This document shows positions 28,188-35,816 of a DNA stretch of 64,000 nucleotides, piece after piece. The stretch spans positions 101,172-165,171 of the forward strand of contig JANSYL010000007.1 in assembly GCA_024742455.1 (NCBI GenBank), in the 5' to 3' direction. The notes beneath the pieces were generated by a model. It was not told the DNA's origin. It worked only from the letters and a program-made list of their open reading frames with translations, and searched no databases. Position 1 is the first letter of the stretch; each line of letters starts with the position of its first letter. Both the position numbers and the translations under genes were made by a program. The stretch comes from Paracoccaceae bacterium. Its GTDB lineage: Bacteria; Pseudomonadota; Alphaproteobacteria; Rhodobacterales; Rhodobacteraceae.

Positions 28188-29505
28188 CAGCCCTGCGCTG
28201 CGCCCCGCCCTGACGCATGTGCGGCTGCTGAAAATCGCCATCCCGGTCGTCCTGTCGAACGTCACGGTGCCGCTTCTGGGGATCGTGGACACCGGCGTGG
28301 TGGGGCAATTGGGTGACCCGGTCCCCATTGGTGCGGTGGGATTGGGCGCGATCATTCTCAGCTCGGTCTTCTGGATCTTCGGTTTCCTGCGCATGGGCAC
28401 CACCGGGCTGGCCGCGCAGGCCATCGGCGCTGGTGACGGGGCAGAGGTGGCGGCGATCCTGACCCGGGTGCTGCTTTTCGGGGCCGGTGCAGGCGCCTTG
28501 CTGATCCTGCTGCATCCGCTGATATTCTGGGGGGTGCTGGCGCTGGCCCCGGCGTCCGACGGTGTGGAGGCGCTGGCGCGGGACTACCTGACGATCCGCA
28601 TCCTCGCCGCACCTGCCGCCATCGCGGGGTTCGGGATCATCGGCTGGCTGGTTGCCGCCGAACGCACCGGCGCGGTGCTGGTGATGCAGGTGGTACAGAA
28701 CGGCATCAATATCGGGTTGTCGGCGCTGTTCGTGCTGGTCTTCGGCTGGGGTGTGGCGGGCGTGGCATGGGGGTCGGTGATCGCCGAAGTCAGCGGGTTG
28801 GCACTTGGCCTGTGGCTGTGCCGTGCCGGGTTTCTGGGGACGGCGTGGCGCGACTGGCCAAGGGTCGGCGACATCGCACGGCTCCGCCGCATGGTCGCGG
28901 TGAACGCGGATATCCTGATCCGGTCGGTGCTGCTTCTGGCGGCGCTGATGTCTTTCCTGTTCCTGTCGGCGCGGTTCGGGGACGTGCCGCTGGCAGCGAC
29001 GCAGGTGCTGATCCAGTTCGTCTATCTGACCTCCTATGCGATGGACGGGGTGGCTTTCGCGGCGGAGACGCTGGTGGGGCAGGCGGTCGGGCGTGGCGAC
29101 CGGGGCGCGCTGGGCCGAACGGTGCGGCTGGCAGCGGGGTGGGGCGGCGCGTTCGCCCTGACGATGGTTGCCGCCTTTGTGCTGGCCGGGCCGGCCTTCA
29201 TCGACCTGCTGACCACCGCGCCCGAGGTGCGGGCACAGGCGCGGGTGCATCTGCCCTGGCTGATCGCCTTTCCGCTGCTGGCCACCGCCGCCTTCGTCAT
29301 GGACGGTGTCTTTATCGGGGCGACCTGGACACGGGCGATGCGCAACCTGATGATCGTCAGTTTCATGGGTTATGGCGCGGCGGTTCTGGTGCTGGTGCCT
29401 GCCTTCGGGCTACAGGGTCTGTGGGCGGCGTTGAGCGTGTTTCTTGTTCTGCGCGGTGCGACGTTGATATGGCGTTACCCGACCGAGGCGCAAAGGATCA
29501 TTTGA
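28180..29505 (+). CDS. MATE-family efflux transporter (DinF-like)
   Basis: This 441-residue protein has about twelve hydrophobic helices arranged as two six-helix halves. The N terminus (LKIAIPVVLSNVTVPLLGIVD) and VGQLGDPVPIGAVGLG are typical of the DinF branch of multidrug and toxic compound extrusion proteins, which export organic cations in exchange for Na+ or H+. The substrate is unknown. It is the last gene of the thioesterase operon and is followed by a double palindrome likely to end transcription. Confidence 0.88.
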   Translation: MDDSPALRPALTHVRLLKIAIPVVLSNVTVPLLGIVDTGVVGQLGDPVPIGAVGLGAIILSSVFWIFGFLRMGTTGLAAQAIGAGDGAEVAAILTRVLLFGAGAGALLILLHPLIFWGVLALAPASDGVEALARDYLTIRILAAPAAIAGFGIIGWLVAAERTGAVLVMQVVQNGINIGLSALFVLVFGWGVAGVAWGSVIAEVSGLALGLWLCRAGFLGTAWRDWPRVGDIARLRRMVAVNADILIRSVLLLAALMSFLFLSARFGDVPLAATQVLIQFVYLTSYAMDGVAFAAETLVGQAVGRGDRGALGRTVRLAAGWGGAFALTMVAAFVLAGPAFIDLLTTAPEVRAQARVHLPWLIAFPLLATAAFVMDGVFIGATWTRAMRNLMIVSFMGYGAAVLVLVPAFGLQGLWAALSVFLVLRGATLIWRYPTEAQRII

Positions 29506-29510
29506 GGGAG

Positions 29511-29551
29511 CGCAAAACAGCAGTTTTGCGTGGGAAAATCTGCAGATTTTC
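29511..29551. terminator. Bidirectional double-hairpin terminator
   Basis: Two adjacent inverted repeats lie between the convergent MATE and pyrD genes: CGCAAAAC-AGCA-GTTTTGCG (29511-29530) and the perfect palindrome GAAAATCTGCAGATTTTC (29534-29551). The A/T-rich arms place T runs on both strands, so either direction can be served. Confidence 0.65.
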
Positions 29552-29581
29552 TGTCGGTTTTCCTCCAGGAGAACGGCGCCG

Positions 29582-30634
29582 TCAGAGCCAGTCTGCGCGT
29601 CCTGTGCCCACGACGTCCGCAACTGATGCAATCCCCTCGGCCTCAAGCCGCGCGTCCAGACCTTCCGCGATCCGCGCCGCCAGCGTGATGCCGCCATAGA
29701 CCAGCCCGGTGTAAAGCTGCACGGCACCCGCCCCGGCGCGCAGTTTCTCCCATGCATCCTGCACACTGGCCACGCCGCCCACTCCGATGATCGGCAATCG
29801 CCCGTCAGTCAGCTGCGACAGCTGCGCCAGAACGCGCGTGCTTTTCTCGAACAGGGGCCGTCCCGACAGGCCCCCGGATTCGCCCTTATGGCGGCTGGAC
29901 AAACCCGCGCGGTCGAGCGTCGTGTTGGTGGCGATCAACCCGTCAATCGCGCCGCCGAGTGCGACCTCGGCCACATCCTCCAGCCCCGCGCGATCCAGAT
30001 CGGGGGCGATTTTCAGGAATACCGGTATGGGGCGGAGCAGGGTGGCGCGCGCTGCCATCACCCCGTCCAGCAGCGCCGCGAGCGCGGCCTTGCCCTGCAG
30101 ATCGCGCAGCCGCTCGGTATTGGGCGATGAGACGTTGACGGTGGCGAAATCGACGAAGGGCCCGCAGCGCGCCAGCACCCGGGCGAAATCGGCGGCGCGG
30201 TCGTCGCTGTCCTTGTTGGCCCCGAGATTGAGGCCCACGGGGATGTCCGATTGCGCTGCCTCGAGCCGGGCGGCGATCACCTCCATCCCGTCATTGTTGA
30301 ACCCGAAGCGGTTGATCGCGGCGGCGTCTTCGGTCAGGCGGAACAGGCGTGGCCTGGCATTGCCGTCCTGCGGGCGGGGGGTCGCGGCGCCTACCTCCAG
30401 AAACCCGAAGCCTGCGCGCCACAGCGGCGCGATGGCTTCGGCGTTCTTGTCGAAGCCTGCGGCCAGCCCCACCGGGTTGGGCAGGTCCAGCCCCGCCAGC
30501 GTCGTTGCCAGACGGGGCGAGGTAACAGGCCCCTTCAAGGGCAATAGCCCCGTTTTCAGCGCCGTCAGGGCCAGTGCATGCGCCCGTTCCGGCTCGATCC
30601 GGCGCATCACCGACAGGCCGAACCGTTCCCACAT
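29582..30634 (-). CDS. pyrD: Dihydroorotate dehydrogenase (quinone), class 2
   Basis: This 350-residue FMN enzyme oxidises dihydroorotate to orotate at the membrane, passing electrons to ubiquinone. The N-terminal amphipathic segment ([19 protein letters not shown]), [12 protein letters not shown], the catalytic-Ser region [15 protein letters not shown], and NTTLDRAG and [15 protein letters not shown] mark class 2. The frame is open upstream to 30703, but the ATG at 30634 begins one base after the stop of the DUF952 gene and matches family length. The two genes are co-transcribed. Confidence 0.95.
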   Translation of the reverse strand: MWERFGLSVMRRIEPERAHALALTALKTGLLPLKGPVTSPRLATTLAGLDLPNPVGLAAGFDKNAEAIAPLWRAGFGFLEVGAATPRPQDGNARPRLFRLTEDAAAINRFGFNNDGMEVIAARLEAAQSDIPVGLNLGANKDSDDRAADFARVLARCGPFVDFATVNVSSPNTERLRDLQGKAALAALLDGVMAARATLLRPIPVFLKIAPDLDRAGLEDVAEVALGGAIDGLIATNTTLDRAGLSSRHKGESGGLSGRPLFEKSTRVLAQLSQLTDGRLPIIGVGGVASVQDAWEKLRAGAGAVQLYTGLVYGGITLAARIAEGLDARLEAEGIASVADVVGTGRADWL

Positions 30635-30635
30635 C

Positions 30636-30974
30636 TCAGGCAATTCCGTTCGGAAAGACATGCACCCCGTCCTCAAGCGGCAGATCGGCATGCCAGGCCA
30701 CATCGGCCAGCCGCAAGGGCGCGTAGAGATGCGGGAACCGATCGCCGCCGCGCGATACTTCCCATTTCAGGGCAGGGCCGAGCGCATCGGCCTCGAAGGC
30801 GGCGAGAACCAGGCCGTTCTGGCCCGCGAAATGCCTGGCCGCCGTTTCGCGTACCTGCGCGGCGGTTGAGAAATGGATGAACCCGTCGGCGATATCGATG
30901 GGCGCGCCATCGGTTTCGCGCCGGTCGGTCAGATCATTCCACTCTTGCGCGGTGAGGATTTTGTAGATTTCCAT
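30636..30974 (-). CDS. DUF952 family protein
   Basis: This 112-residue protein shows the DUF952 signature: [10 protein letters not shown] at the N terminus, [19 protein letters not shown] in the middle and a closing [17 protein letters not shown] region. The fold resembles an ADP-ribosyltransferase-like core in some analyses; function is unknown. The ATG at 30974 fits family starts better than the one at 31016. It lies directly upstream of pyrD with one base between stop and start. Confidence 0.85.
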   Translation of the reverse strand: MEIYKILTAQEWNDLTDRRETDGAPIDIADGFIHFSTAAQVRETAARHFAGQNGLVLAAFEADALGPALKWEVSRGGDRFPHLYAPLRLADVAWHADLPLEDGVHVFPNGIA

Positions 30975-31094
30975 GGGGAGCGCATCGCGCGCCCGGTCCC
31001 GGGCGTCAAGTGTCACGGATATGTGGCCCGCGGGTTGTATGCGCCGCCCCGGGAAACCTGTTCGGTTTCCAAATCACATAATGGGAGAGCTTTC

Positions 31095-32696
31095 ATGTTT
31101 GCACGCATCCTCGGATCGACGGCGATCCTGGCGGGGCTGGCCGTCGCCGCGCCCGTCAGCGCCGACACCACGCTGCACATCGTCCATATCAACGATGTCC
31201 ACAGCCGCATCCAGCCGATCAGCCGGTTCGATTCCACCTGCAGCGCCGAGGATGACGCGGCGGGCGAATGCTTTGGGGGGATGGCGCGGATCGCCACCGC
31301 CTTCGATATCCTGCGCAGCGATCTTGCGGGGCAGAACGTGTTGTTCCTGGATGCGGGCGACCAATACCAGGGCAGCCTGTTCTTCACGACCTATCGCGGG
31401 GCTGCGGCGGGCATGTTCATGGAGACCATCGGATTCGATGCCATGGCGCTGGGAAATCATGAATTCAACAACGGCCCCGAAGGCATCCTGCCGCTGCTGA
31501 ACGCGGTCAGTTTCCCGGTTCTGGGCGGCAACCTGGATGTCAGCGGCGATCCGGCACTGAACGGCCGGATCGGCGATACGGTGGTGCTGGACGTGAACGG
31601 GACACCGGTCGGCATCGTGTCGGCCGTGACGCTCGACACGATGGAGATTTCGTCGCCCGGACCCACCATCGTCTTCGAGGATGAGATCGCGGCCCTGCAG
31701 GCCGATGTCGATGCGCTGACCGCCGACGGGGTCGATATCATCCTGGCGCTGACCCATGTGGGCCTGCCCGACGATATCCGCATCGCCGAGGCGGTCACGG
31801 GGATCGACGCCATCATCGGCGGCCATTCCCATACCCTGCTGGGCAGCCATGAGGATGCCGATGGCCCCTATCCGACAATGATCACCAACCCGGCAGGCAC
31901 CGAGGTGCCGATCGTACAGGCCGGGGCATATTCGAAATATGTGGGCCTTCTGACCCTGACCTTCGACGACATGGGCAACGTGACCGGTGCATCGGGCGAT
32001 ACCCTGTTGCTGGATGCCTCGGTGGAACCCGACCGCGCCATCGCCGCGCGCGTGGCCGACCTGGCCGCGCCCATCGAAGAGGCGATGACCACGGTCGTCG
32101 GAGACACGTCCGGCTTCATCGAAGGCGACCGGTCGGTCTGCCGCGCGATGGAATGCCCGATGGGCAACCTCGTGGCCGACGCGATGCTGGACCGGGTACG
32201 CGATCAGGGCATCCAGATCGCCATTCAGAACGGCGGTGGTCTGCGTGCCTCGATCGATGCCGGTGAGGTGACGATGGGCGAGGTCTTCACCGTCCTGCCG
32301 TTCCAGAACACGCTGGCCACATTCCAGCTGAGCGGGGCAGATATCATCGCCTCGCTGGAAAACGCGGTCAGCGAGGTCGAGGAAGGCGGCGGGCGTTTCG
32401 CACAGGTCGCGGGCCTGCGTTATACCTGGAACCCGGCGGCCGAGCCGGGCAGCCGGATCGTGTCCGTCGAGGTCGAGGGCGAGGGCGGCTTCGCCCCGAT
32501 CGATCCCGAAACCGTCTATGGTGTGGTCACCAACAACTTCATGCGGGGTGGTGGTGACGGCTATGCTCAGTTCCGCGACAACGGCATGAACGCCTATGAT
32601 TTCGGCCCGGGTCTGGAACAGGTGGTGGCCGAATATATCGGCGCGAACTCGCCCTATACGCCTTACACTGACGGGCGGATCACCGCCGCCGAGTAA
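31095..32696 (+). CDS. Periplasmic 5'-nucleotidase / UDP-sugar-hydrolase-like metallophosphatase
   Basis: This 533-residue exported enzyme removes phosphate from nucleotides outside the cytoplasm. After a signal peptide (cleavage near PVSA-DT, residue 22) come the dinuclear-metal motifs HINDVHSR, DAGDQYQGS, GNHEFNNG, LTHVG and GGHSHT, then a C-terminal 5'-nucleotidase domain with QNGGGLRASI and NNFMRGGGDGY substrate-ring residues. The ATG at 31095 follows GGGAGAG and starts the signal peptide; the open frame upstream is a shadow. Nucleosides released could feed the salvage operon at 9.7-14.3 kb. A strong terminator follows. Confidence 0.9.
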   Translation: MFARILGSTAILAGLAVAAPVSADTTLHIVHINDVHSRIQPISRFDSTCSAEDDAAGECFGGMARIATAFDILRSDLAGQNVLFLDAGDQYQGSLFFTTYRGAAAGMFMETIGFDAMALGNHEFNNGPEGILPLLNAVSFPVLGGNLDVSGDPALNGRIGDTVVLDVNGTPVGIVSAVTLDTMEISSPGPTIVFEDEIAALQADVDALTADGVDIILALTHVGLPDDIRIAEAVTGIDAIIGGHSHTLLGSHEDADGPYPTMITNPAGTEVPIVQAGAYSKYVGLLTLTFDDMGNVTGASGDTLLLDASVEPDRAIAARVADLAAPIEEAMTTVVGDTSGFIEGDRSVCRAMECPMGNLVADAMLDRVRDQGIQIAIQNGGGLRASIDAGEVTMGEVFTVLPFQNTLATFQLSGADIIASLENAVSEVEEGGGRFAQVAGLRYTWNPAAEPGSRIVSVEVEGEGGFAPIDPETVYGVVTNNFMRGGGDGYAQFRDNGMNAYDFGPGLEQVVAEYIGANSPYTPYTDGRITAAE

Positions 32697-32719
32697 GATC
32701 TTCCCGGTCGAAAAGACAG

Positions 32720-32752
32720 CCCGGCGCGTGATCCCATGCGCCGGGTTTTTTT
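32720..32752 (+). terminator. Intrinsic terminator after the nucleotidase gene
   Basis: CCCGGCGC (32720-32727), a ten-base loop and GCGCCGGG (32738-32745) are followed by seven T. It starts 23 bases after the stop codon. Confidence 0.9.
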
Positions 32753-32792
32753 GCCATGCTGCAGGTGCAAAGCCGGGGTGCGGAACCGGCAA

Positions 32793-32821
32793 TTGTGCGC
32801 GGCGTTAGCGCTATCATATAG
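32793..32821 (+). promoter_or_regulatory. Candidate promoter of the DUF1127 gene
   Basis: TTGTGC (32793-32798), a 17-base spacer and ATATAG (32816-32821) lie 45 bases before the DUF1127 start and after the preceding terminator. It is the only reasonable -35/-10 pair in this gap; match to consensus is moderate. Confidence 0.35.
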
Positions 32822-32866
32822 CAGGGACAACGCCACCAGGACCCAAAGCTGCAAAGGAGCGATGGC

Positions 32867-33031
32867 ATGACCCAACTGATGACCCGCCTGAAAACCGCCG
32901 CTGCGAAACGGGCCGCCTATCGTCGCACGGTCGATGAGATTTCCCGGATGCCGCTGGATGTGGCGCTGGATCTGGGCCTGTTCCGCGAAGACGCCCGCAA
33001 GATCGCCTACCGCGCCGTTTACGGGCGCTGA
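32867..33031 (+). CDS. DUF1127 small protein
   Basis: This 54-residue basic protein begins MTQLMTRLKTAAAKRAAYRR and carries the DUF1127 pattern of a short helix, a turn and LGLFREDARKIAYRAVYGR. AAAGGAGCGATGGC precedes the ATG, and a terminator and probable promoter isolate it from the previous gene. In R. sphaeroides a DUF1127 protein (CcaF1) binds RNA and is linked to stress-induced small RNAs with CU-rich loops. Whether this one does the same is inference, but a CU-rich RNA candidate lies 2.3 kb away. Confidence 0.8.
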   Translation: MTQLMTRLKTAAAKRAAYRRTVDEISRMPLDVALDLGLFREDARKIAYRAVYGR

Positions 33032-33077
33032 ACCGCCCCGTTGCAGGGGCGCCGCGCCCCGGCCTAATCTGGCGCCC

Positions 33078-33743
33078 ATGTGCGGGCGCATGACCATGAC
33101 CCATCCGGCGGACGCGATGGCGCAGCTGTTCGAGGCTGCGCCGGCGAACGATCTGCCGGAGGTCCCGGCCTACAACATCTGTCCGACGCAGGCCGTGGGC
33201 GTGGTCACCTCTGCCGGGGGCGCGCGCGCTTACCGGCCCATGAGGTGGGGGTTTCTGCCCCATTGGTACAAGACGCCCGCCGACGGCCCCCTGCTGATCA
33301 ACGCGCGTGCCGAAACGATTGCCGAAAAACCCGCCTTTCGCGCCGCCGTGCGCGCCCGGCGCTGCCTGGTGCCCGCGACCGGGTTCTATGAATGGACCAA
33401 GGGCGAGGATGGCGCGCGCCTGCCATGGTATTTCACCCCGGCGGACGGTGCGCCGCTGGTCTTTGCAGGGATCTGGCAGGATTGGGAGAAGGAGGGCATC
33501 CGCCATGTCACCGTCGCCATCGTTACCACCGCGGCAAGCGCATGGATGGCCGAGACCCATCACCGCGAACCGGTCCGGCTTGCCCCCGGCGACTGGGCGA
33601 CCTGGCTGGGCGAGAGCGGGGAAAAGGCCGCGCCGCTGATGCGTCCCGCGCCCGGGGGGTATTATGACCGCTGGCGTGTCGATGCCCGTGTGAATTCCAA
33701 CCGGGCCAGCGGGGCCGACCTGATCACGCCGCTCGCGGCATAA
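33078..33743 (+). CDS. SRAP-domain protein (YedK/HMCES type)
   Basis: This 221-residue protein protects abasic sites in single-stranded DNA by forming a thiazolidine crosslink through Cys2. The N terminus MCGR exposes Cys2 after Met removal, and the other conserved residues are visible: NICPTQ, RWGFLPHW, INARAET, RRCLVPATGFYEW and VTIVTT-like IVTTAASAWM. The C terminus (VDARVNSNRASGADLI) is also standard. The open frame upstream is not used because Cys must follow the initiator. It stands 46 bases downstream of the DUF1127 gene. Confidence 0.92.
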   Translation: MCGRMTMTHPADAMAQLFEAAPANDLPEVPAYNICPTQAVGVVTSAGGARAYRPMRWGFLPHWYKTPADGPLLINARAETIAEKPAFRAAVRARRCLVPATGFYEWTKGEDGARLPWYFTPADGAPLVFAGIWQDWEKEGIRHVTVAIVTTAASAWMAETHHREPVRLAPGDWATWLGESGEKAAPLMRPAPGGYYDRWRVDARVNSNRASGADLITPLAA

Positions 33744-33791
33744 CGCCCGCGCGTCTGGCCAAGCAACCGTGCCCCTCTAGATGGCGACGCG

Positions 33792-34625
33792 ATGACGGAT
33801 ACCACTCCCACCCGCAAACCGGCATGGCCCGATCCCGATGGCCACCTTGGCCGGATGCTGACGCTGATCACCGCTGCATTGCGCCCGCCGCCCGGGCGGG
33901 GGCGGATCGCGCTGGCGCTTGCCCTGGGGCTGGTCACCCATGCTGCCTTTGCCGCCGCCGTTCTGGCGATGATCGTTGCCATGGGGTTCGGCATGTCCGA
34001 AAGCCTCGGGCGCTTCCCCTGGCCCTGGGCGGCGCTGGCCAACGCCCTTCTGATCCTGCAATTCCCACTGGTCCATTCCCTGCTGCTGACCGGGCCGGGC
34101 GGGCGGTGGCTGTCGCGCCTTTTGCCCCATGGCGGCACGCTGGCGACCACCACCTATGCGCTGATCGCGTCGGTCCAGCTGTTTGCCCTGTTCGCCTTCT
34201 GGACGCCCACGGGCATCGTCTGGTGGCGGGCCGAGGGCGCGTGGCTGGCTGTCACGCTGACCATCTATGCTGCCGCCTGGGCCTTCCTGATCAAGGCAAG
34301 CTGGGACGCGGGGGCCGAGGTGCAGTCGGGTGCGCTGGGCTGGATGAGCCTGATGGCCGCGCGCAAACCGCGTTTCCCCGACATGCCCGAAACCGGAACC
34401 TTCCGCGTGATCCGGCAGCCGATCTATCTCGCCTTTGCGCTGACCACATGGGCGGTGCCGGTCTGGACGCCGGACCAGCTGGCGCTGGCGATCAGCCTGA
34501 CGGCCTATTGCCTGACCGCGCCGATGCTCAAGGAACGCCGGTTCCGTGCCCGCTATGGCGACCGGTTCGACCGCTACGCCGCCCGCACCCCCTATATGAT
34601 CCCCCGCACAGGACGCCGCCGATGA
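33792..34625 (+). CDS. Isoprenylcysteine/phospholipid methyltransferase-like membrane protein
   Basis: This 277-residue integral membrane protein has about five hydrophobic helices (for example 40-66, 78-96, 112-135, 147-165). Its C-terminal signature RQPIYLAFAL followed by LKERRFRARYGDRFDRYAARTPYM matches the ICMT/PEMT-like family that binds S-adenosylmethionine at the membrane face. The substrate is unknown. Its stop overlaps the next methyltransferase gene by ATGA, so the two are coupled and may act on the same lipid or quinone-type molecule. Confidence 0.75.
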   Translation: MTDTTPTRKPAWPDPDGHLGRMLTLITAALRPPPGRGRIALALALGLVTHAAFAAAVLAMIVAMGFGMSESLGRFPWPWAALANALLILQFPLVHSLLLTGPGGRWLSRLLPHGGTLATTTYALIASVQLFALFAFWTPTGIVWWRAEGAWLAVTLTIYAAAWAFLIKASWDAGAEVQSGALGWMSLMAARKPRFPDMPETGTFRVIRQPIYLAFALTTWAVPVWTPDQLALAISLTAYCLTAPMLKERRFRARYGDRFDRYAARTPYMIPRTGRRR

Positions 34626-35329
34626 CCGCACGCAATGATCTGACGATTTATGACGCCGTCGCCGAGGATTGGTGGAGTGACGACATCCGCTGGGTCCGGA
34701 CGCTGAAGAACATGGTGCCGGGGCGGCTTGGCTGGTTCGACCGGCAGATTGATTGGACCGGCAAGCGTGTGCTCGACCTGGGCTGTGCGGGCGGGTTCAT
34801 GGCCGAGGCGCTGGATGATCGCGGCGCGCGGGTGACGGGCATCGACCCGGCGTCAGGCGCAATCGCCGCCGCGCGCGCCCATGCGGCCGAGGGCGGGCGG
34901 CAGATCGCCTATGACGTGGGCGTGGGCGAGGCTCTGCCCTATGACGACGGCGCGTTCGACGCGGTGGTCTGCGTCGACGTGCTGGAGCATGTCACCGACC
35001 TTCAGCAGGTTCTGGCCGAGGTGGCGCGGGTTCTGGTGCCTGGCGGTCTGTTCCTGTTCGACACGATCAACCGGAATGCCGTGGCGCGGCTGGCGGTCAT
35101 CACGATGGCCGAGGATGTGCTGCGGCTGCTGCCAAGGGGCACCCATGACCCGGCGATGTTCATCCGCCCGGGCGAGTTGCGACAGGGGCTGGCGCGGGCG
35201 GGCCTTGTGGCCGGGCGGTTCACCGGGCTCGGGCCGAGGGGGATGACGCGGCGCGGGGATTTCACCTTCGGGCGGTTGCCGGGAACGGTGATCATCTACA
35301 TGGGGACGGCACGGAAGCCCGAGATTTAG
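34622..35329 (+). CDS. UbiG-like class I methyltransferase
   Basis: This 235-residue S-adenosylmethionine-dependent enzyme shows motif I VLDLGCAGGFMAEAL, the acidic post-I residue in VTGIDPASG, VVCVDVLEHV and LVPGGLFLFDTINR, which match the UbiG (3-demethylubiquinol O-methyltransferase) family. The N terminus IYDAVAEDWWSDDIRWVRTL differs from canonical UbiG (which has MIDEHAAHWWDE-like residues), so it may be a paralogue acting on another quinone-like or phenolic substrate. Coupled by ATGA to the upstream membrane methyltransferase gene. Confidence 0.8.
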   Translation: MTARNDLTIYDAVAEDWWSDDIRWVRTLKNMVPGRLGWFDRQIDWTGKRVLDLGCAGGFMAEALDDRGARVTGIDPASGAIAAARAHAAEGGRQIAYDVGVGEALPYDDGAFDAVVCVDVLEHVTDLQQVLAEVARVLVPGGLFLFDTINRNAVARLAVITMAEDVLRLLPRGTHDPAMFIRPGELRQGLARAGLVAGRFTGLGPRGMTRRGDFTFGRLPGTVIIYMGTARKPEI

Positions 35330-35344
35330 GCGCGGCTCCGCACC

Positions 35345-35376
35345 AAAAAAGCAGGGCCACATCCAAGATGCGGCCC
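35345..35376 (-). terminator. Intrinsic terminator, leftward
   Basis: On the minus strand GGGCCGCATC, loop TTG and GATGTGGCCC (one G-U pair) are followed by TGC and TTTTTT. It serves the tRNA-Gly transcript and/or the small RNA candidate. The ubiG-like gene ends 15 bases before it on the other strand. Confidence 0.85.
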
Positions 35377-35431
35377 CGGAGGGGTTCAGGGAGAACCGAA
35401 CGGTGCGGGAGGGAGAGAGACGCGCCGTTCA
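35345..35431 (-). ncRNA. Candidate small regulatory RNA with CU-rich loops
   Basis: Read on the minus strand, three hairpins follow in series. Hairpin 1 (35400-35428) has eight-base arms ACGGCGCG/CGCACCGT with one mismatch and a 13-base loop TCTCTCTCCCTCC. Hairpin 2 (35383-35397) is GGTTC-TCCCT-GAACC. A CCTCC stretch and then an intrinsic terminator end it. Loops complementary to Shine-Dalgarno sequences are the hallmark of anti-SD small RNAs in alphaproteobacteria. No clear promoter is seen, so it may be cut from the 3' side of the tRNA-Gly transcript, whose gene lies 116 bases upstream. Confidence 0.5.
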
Positions 35432-35546
35432 TGTCGAGGAAGATGCCCCCGACCCGTGGCGGAAATGGGACACGGCCCGCACCATTTCATGGAATTCCCG
35501 GGGGCATTTCGCGCCCGGGGCGCGGCGATCAGGTGGCGGGGTAAGC

Positions 35547-35620
35547 TGGAGCGGGCGACGGGAATCGAACCCGTATCTCTTGCTTGGAAGGCAAGGGTCT
35601 TACCATTACACAACGCCCGC
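35547..35620 (-). tRNA. tRNA-Gly, anticodon UCC
   Basis: The minus strand folds as a complete cloverleaf: acceptor stem GCGGGCG/CGCCCGC, D arm with TAATGGTA, anticodon stem CTTGC/GCAAG with loop CTTCCAA (anticodon TCC), T arm with GGTTCGATTCC, discriminator T and an encoded CCA at 35547-35549. It reads GGA and GGG glycine codons. Length is 74 bases including CCA. Confidence 0.97.
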
Positions 35621-35816
35621 TGAGCGGCCTCTTGGGTAGGCGAAGGCCCCGGCATGGTCAAGCAGACGTTCCTTGCATCGGCAACAAAGTGTCCGATCCG
35701 ACCCGCCCCGTGTCGCCTCGGGGGCCTTGGCCGTCGCAAAAGGGGCTGCGCGATGTCGCGGCGCGGGTCAGGGTCGGCCAGCTATACTGCCCCGGGATCA
35801 GACCAAGGGCCCTGCC

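Noticed and set aside
35386..35739. Minus-strand frame overlapping tRNA-Gly and ending in a 34-codon piece with a CxxC
   Set aside because: It reads through the tRNA and lacks a ribosome site; the RNA structure explains the region better.
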